In this document: in pieces, positions 50,978 to 54,167 of the stretch
How positions within the stretch are numbered: the stretch's first letter is position 1
How the letters are laid out: each line of letters starts with the position of its first letter
Source of the DNA: an uncultured Clostridia bacterium
Lineage (GTDB): Bacteria > Bacillota > Clostridia > UBA1381
Assembly: GCA_947591315.1 (NCBI GenBank)
Contig: CANQDD010000017.1
Location: forward strand, 1 to 54,167
Direction: 5' to 3'
Length of the DNA: 54,167 bases
Notes under the pieces: generated by a model
What the model saw: the letters and a program-made list of their open reading frames with translations, nothing else
What the model was told of the DNA's origin: nothing
Databases searched by the model: none
Position numbers and translations under genes: made by a program

Positions 50978-51084
50978 TTTGAAATGGCAGAACTATAAAT
51001 ATGTTCTGTCATTTTTGTAATTTATTATTTGCATATCTGTTTTTCAAACATTTTTGGCGAATTTTTGTATAGAAAAACTGCCAG

Positions 51085-51115
51085 ATTAGTGGTAAAATAC
51101 TACTAAATTAGTGGT
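51085..51115 (+). promoter_or_regulatory. Repeated operator at the promoter of the unknown operon
   Basis: ATTAGTGGT occurs at 51085-51093 and 51107-51115, 22 bases apart (two helical turns), with an inverted imperfect copy (ACTACTAAA, 51099-51107) between them. A possible -10 box TAAAAT (51093-51098), 17 bases after a weak TAGAAA (51070-51075), overlaps the first repeat. A regulator bound here would block transcription. Confidence 0.55.
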
Positions 51116-51137
51116 TAAGAAATGGAAGGAGTAAAAA

Positions 51138-51884
51138 ATGAAACAAATAAAAGAACGATTTGTGAATGACATCATCAGCGAAATACCAAATTATATAGCA
51201 AACGGTACAATGTGTTTAAGACCGTATTTTACTGATAGTGATATCCTTAGCGAAACGGAAAAGGCGGTATACATCCAAGTCACGCTTGAAAACGCATCTA
51301 AGGGAACGGAATTAAAAACACTTAAATGGATCCCCAAATCCTGCATTGAGGAAATCCCCGACGAAATAACGGATTTTCAAACCCATATCAAAATGTTAGA
51401 AAATACAGTTGATAATATGTACCCCTACGGAATAATAAACAGCAGACGAGCGGTGGGACTGTTATTAAAAATTCTCGGCGAAGAATATACGGATGTAAGT
51501 CATAACGCGTATATCAATATAGATGTCGGTTATGCCGGAGAAGTACCGGGAAGCATAAAAGAATACAACGAAAAAAAGGCAAGCGAAATCACCGGAGTAT
51601 GGGCGCAGTTACGGGAAATGTTAAAAACACAACTACCCTCTGAAATGGCTGACTACGGACAGAGTATAAATAATGCGGAATTGGTTGACCGATTTAGTAT
51701 GGCAAACAGCATTGACAGCATACTAAACGCCACGCAGGACGTAAGCGACGGTGAAAAGGCTATAAAATACAAGCGCGGCAACGTGTATGTGCGTGTAGGG
51801 TATGTATTTTATGACGCAACTGTCGTTATAGGCACTACAGATACGGGCAGAAAATTTTTAGTAGATATTATAAATATCAATTAA
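51138..51884 (+). CDS. Unknown protein (248 residues), first gene of an accessory operon
   Basis: GGAAGGAG lies 10 bases before the ATG. The protein is soluble, without signal peptide or Cys pairs; it has a mixed helical start (KQIKERFVNDIISEI), a middle region with YPYGIINSRRAVGLLLKI and a strand-rich C-terminus (GNVYVRVGYVFYDATVVIGT). I do not recognise the family. It has AT-rich, phage-like codon use and follows the operator at 51085-51115. Confidence 0.8.
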   Translation: MKQIKERFVNDIISEIPNYIANGTMCLRPYFTDSDILSETEKAVYIQVTLENASKGTELKTLKWIPKSCIEEIPDEITDFQTHIKMLENTVDNMYPYGIINSRRAVGLLLKILGEEYTDVSHNAYINIDVGYAGEVPGSIKEYNEKKASEITGVWAQLREMLKTQLPSEMADYGQSINNAELVDRFSMANSIDSILNATQDVSDGEKAIKYKRGNVYVRVGYVFYDATVVIGTTDTGRKFLVDIININ

Positions 51885-51899
51885 AGGGGGAAGAAAAAT

Positions 51900-52469
51900 A
51901 TGCTCAATCTAACATTTACAATGCCGACCGCTGATGATATTCAGCGCACTATTTCTCTTTTTGGGAGTAATCTTATGGAGGGCAATATAAAAATTATAGC
52001 TACGGACGATGACGGACATACGGCAGAGTTGTTTAGGCTCAAAGAAGTAGTGGAACAAATTGGCGAAGAATATATCCGTTCTCATGCCTTTTTGAAATAC
52101 AATACAACTCTTAATAAATGGCTTCTGTTATATTCAATGAAAGACTATCATAACGATACGGAAAGAAATCCCGAAACGGTTATAAAAGTTGAGTTTTGCG
52201 AAATTGAACCAAATACCGGCAGAGAAGTATACAAAGGCATAGATACCGAATACTATTATCTTCGTGAAAATCACTATCCGCGTGAGTTTTCTGCTACATG
52301 GTATGTTTACGATAAACGCTGCGCATTTGAAATCGTTGACAAGGCAAGACCAAATCTCATCTTTGAATACAACGGCGAGCGCGAAAAGGTACGTTACGAT
52401 GACTTTACCGGAGTTGCGGCATACAGTGATACGTATAACCGCAATTTCAATCCGGCAGTAAATGAATAA
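51900..52469 (+). CDS. Unknown protein (189 residues)
   Basis: AAAGGGGG lies just before the ATG. The start MLNLTFTMPTADDIQRTISLFG and a later beta-rich half with YYLRENHYPREFSATWYVYD can be seen. It has no known catalytic motif or membrane segment. It lies 15 bases after the 248-residue gene, in the same operon. Confidence 0.78.
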   Translation: MLNLTFTMPTADDIQRTISLFGSNLMEGNIKIIATDDDGHTAELFRLKEVVEQIGEEYIRSHAFLKYNTTLNKWLLLYSMKDYHNDTERNPETVIKVEFCEIEPNTGREVYKGIDTEYYYLRENHYPREFSATWYVYDKRCAFEIVDKARPNLIFEYNGEREKVRYDDFTGVAAYSDTYNRNFNPAVNE

Positions 52470-52487
52470 TTAAAGGAGGATATAAAA

Positions 52488-53555
52488 ATGAAAAAGTACG
52501 AAATTTTATTTGACGCACCGGAGTGGGAAATATTTGACAGAGACGGACACAAACTATACCCTATCCGCGCACTGAAAGATTTTGGTAACGTAAAAGCGGG
52601 TTGGCGCGGCGGTCGAATTGAAAGCGAGGATAATCTGTCGCAAGAGGGCGATGCGTGGGTTGGAGAATACGGAGAAGTGTATGAGAACGCAAGGGTTTAT
52701 GATAATGCCTTTGTCAGAAATGCAACAGTTCATGGAAATGCAAAAATCTATGGGGATGCCTTTGTCGAAAACGGTGGCTCCGAAGAGTATGCTGAAATTT
52801 GGGGTGATGTGGAAGTCTATGGTGATGCACACATAAAATACGACACTAAACTCAACGGTAGCGCCAAGATTTCCGGCAACGCATTGATTAGATGTTCGGA
52901 AGATCATATCTACATTCAAGGGTTAAACAAGAAAAATGCGGCAATAACGGCATTTAGAGATACCAAGCGTGGGATTGCCGTTCAAACTAATAAATTTTTC
53001 GGGAGCTTGTCAGAGTTCAGGGAAAGCGTGAAAGAAATCTACGGCAATCGTGAGGATGCCAAATTCCTCCGTGAGCGTATGCACCTTGAAAGAGAATATA
53101 TGGCAATAATAAACCTGATTGAAATACATTTCACCGAATTTTATCACAACGCCTTAGAGCCGTTTTCGGGGCAGTTAAAGGCGGCGCGAAAAGCTGCAGG
53201 TTTAAGTCAAGCAGCTATGGCTGCCGCGTTGCATATTTCCAAATACAACATCGCGCGATGGGAAACAAACCAACATACCCCGCCCACATGGGCGGCAGAA
53301 CTGCTGCTTGAAAAGTTGCATAATATGGTCACGATTGAAACAGATTTAACGAAATCTTATTACAATGCCTCGGAGCCGTTTGCAGGACAACTAAAGGCGG
53401 CACGAAAGGCAGCGGGTTTCAATCAAGCGGCTATGGCTGACGCGTTGCGTATTCCTAAGCGCAACATAGAAAATTGGGAATCGGGAACAAATACGCCGAC
53501 ATTCTGGATAGCGGATTTATTGCTTGAAAAACTAAATAGTATGAAAATCAAATGA
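52488..53555 (+). CDS. Hexapeptide-like beta-helix protein with two tandem HTH domains
   Basis: The 355-residue protein has three parts. Residues 20-140 repeat V-YENARVYDNAFVRNATVHGN-like steps, the left-handed or hexapeptide-type beta-helix plan known from YdcK-like proteins. A bridge (about 150-215) contains FGSLSEFRESVKEIYG. The C-terminus holds two near-identical Cro/C1-type HTH domains (about 223-279 and 296-352) that share GQLKAARKAAG, QAAMA, a recognition helix and LLLEKL. AAAGGAGG precedes the ATG. The HTH pair may bind the repeated operator at 51085. The full combination is one I have not seen described. Confidence 0.8.
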   Translation: MKKYEILFDAPEWEIFDRDGHKLYPIRALKDFGNVKAGWRGGRIESEDNLSQEGDAWVGEYGEVYENARVYDNAFVRNATVHGNAKIYGDAFVENGGSEEYAEIWGDVEVYGDAHIKYDTKLNGSAKISGNALIRCSEDHIYIQGLNKKNAAITAFRDTKRGIAVQTNKFFGSLSEFRESVKEIYGNREDAKFLRERMHLEREYMAIINLIEIHFTEFYHNALEPFSGQLKAARKAAGLSQAAMAAALHISKYNIARWETNQHTPPTWAAELLLEKLHNMVTIETDLTKSYYNASEPFAGQLKAARKAAGFNQAAMADALRIPKRNIENWESGTNTPTFWIADLLLEKLNSMKIK

Positions 53556-53569
53556 AAGGAGTAAAACCA

Positions 53570-53788
53570 ATGAAAATAAAAAAGATGTATAACCCTGAAA
53601 GCCTGCCGGATTTTTATGTGATTGAAACACTGGACGGCAAATTCTTCAGATTTAACGTTACACCGTTCCGTAAAATAACCGAAAAAGACCTGATACCTAT
53701 TCCGCATTATGTGGCAAAAGGCAACAATGCTTTAGAGGCATTTGAGTTTATTTACAGGTTTTACGGACTGGAAAAAGTATCAAGATAA
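53570..53788 (+). CDS. Small unknown protein (72 residues)
   Basis: The start at 53570 follows GAAAGGAG; an ATG at 53552 would include that ribosome site. The sequence has a strand-rich core (DFYVIETLDGKFFRFNV) and a helical end (NALEAFEFIYRFYG). No known motif is present. It is the last gene of the operon, before a strong terminator. Confidence 0.75.
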   Translation: MKIKKMYNPESLPDFYVIETLDGKFFRFNVTPFRKITEKDLIPIPHYVAKGNNALEAFEFIYRFYGLEKVSR

Positions 53789-53815
53789 AAAAGGGCGGTC
53801 ACCCGCCCTTTTCTC
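53789..53815. terminator. Terminator between the unknown operon and the amidase gene
   Basis: AAAAGGGCGG pairs with CCGCCCTTTT around a TCAC loop; it can serve both converging transcripts. Confidence 0.9.
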
Positions 53816-53820
53816 ATGTA

Positions 53821-54167
53821 TCAATCATACAATCCCGCCCGGTCATTTGCAACGAATATGCGTATCATATCCATTGTCAGACTGAGCCGCCCGTATTCGT
53901 CGCCGACAATTATGCCCTTGTCCATCAATTTCTGAATGGTAGGCTTCGCCCACGCCGGCATATTGTCGTCCATGTAGTCGTAAATCATCGGCTTTAAGCC
54001 GTCAATTTCGCTCTTTAATTCCTCATACTGTGTCACTGTTAATCCCTCCTCACCCGCATACACGCGGTAATTCTGCTTTATATCCTCAAGCGGATAATTT
54101 CTGCCAGGGCAATCACTGCTCCCTATTTCCTTGTGTCCGACGATTTTAGCGTTCGGGTAATAGTTAT
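53821..54167 (-). CDS. C-terminal part of an N-acetylmuramoyl-L-alanine amidase (partial)
   Basis: The minus-strand frame is open to the right edge, giving the last 115 residues. It begins within the Amidase_2 domain: NYYPNAKIVGHKEIGSSDCP has the zinc-side His and Cys of the T7-lysozyme/AmpD fold. The later part (MPAWAKPTIQKLMDKGIIVG) is the helical C-terminal repeat usual in Firmicute phage lysins. It would cut the amide between MurNAc and L-alanine to release phage. The start lies outside the window. Confidence 0.88.
   Translation of the reverse strand, partial: NYYPNAKIVGHKEIGSSDCPGRNYPLEDIKQNYRVYAGEEGLTVTQYEELKSEIDGLKPMIYDYMDDNMPAWAKPTIQKLMDKGIIVGDEYGRLSLTMDMIRIFVANDRAGLYD

Overview
The window looks like chromosomal DNA of a spore-forming anaerobe of the class Clostridia (Bacillota). 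Reasons seen in the sequence: three sporulation or germination genes (ypeB, spoIIR, a cotJC-type manganese catalase), a T-box leader in front of pheS, clear vegetative (sigma-A type) promoters with 17-base spacers, strong AGGAGG-like ribosome sites with several TTG/GTG starts, and a zinc-ribbon L28. A rhamnogalacturonan lyase carrying copper-amine-oxidase-N type surface domains and a GH88 unsaturated uronyl hydrolase point to a plant-pectin user, as in gut Monoglobus-like or Oscillospirales lineages; that taxonomic guess is inference.

Layout. 1-1040: end of an unrecognised gene overlapping an Nmad3-type gene. 1160-5834: phenylalanyl-tRNA synthetase locus (promoter, T-box with UUC specifier, pheS, a P-loop kinase-like gene, two palindromic repeats, pheT). 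5900-9095: exported NlpC/P60 protein and a membrane protein. 9131-10500 (minus): Cof-type phosphatase and RNase HI. 10620-16796: SNF2 helicase, a GT-C type membrane protein, a Yip1-like zinc-ribbon protein, RidA. 16857-19796 (minus): rlmH, walJ-like gene, murA, then rpmB. 20022-22120: ypeB and spoIIR, divergent. 22210-25869 (minus): a ydjGHI-like zinc-ribbon/TPM/SPFH membrane module with an extra lipoprotein and no pspA. 26001-29766: a second GT-C type protein, ROK kinase and GH88. 29788-32581: Y-family polymerase, YolD-like protein and a DUF362 protein. 32647-33400: tRNA-Glu(CUC), an AT-rich PBECR-like nuclease gene and a promoter-terminator unit without an ORF that may be a small RNA. 33453-38041 (minus): glyA and the pectin lyase. 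38157-40813: BlaI-type repressor with two operators, an M56 peptidase and a sensor-like protein that appear to be one gene split around a palindromic repeat. 40912-41372: a strongly folded candidate noncoding RNA followed by a 45-residue protein. 41539-46016 (minus): a secreted papain-like protease with a Pro-Thr linker, then leuA with a leucine-rich leader peptide and attenuator. 46077-47541: a DUF3737 beta-helix protein and the cotJC-like gene.

From about 47545 to the right edge the sequence is phage-like accessory DNA: a small SNF2-type helicase, an IbrA-like PAPS-reductase-family protein, an IbrB-like ParB protein and a small unknown, all overlapping; then an operon of unknowns behind a repeated operator, including a protein that joins a hexapeptide-like beta-helix to two tandem HTH domains; then, convergent, the C-terminal part of an N-acetylmuramoyl-L-alanine amidase. 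No integrase or structural phage gene is visible in the window.

The strongest leads for something undescribed are the folded RNA plus small protein at 40945-41354, the leucine leader-peptide attenuator in front of leuA, the beta-helix-HTH-HTH protein and its operon, and the helicase-IbrA-IbrB-unknown operon. Several families of dispersed palindromic repeats (1473-1560, 3170-3352, 16800-16855, 39483-39598, 41388-41505) run through the chromosomal part.
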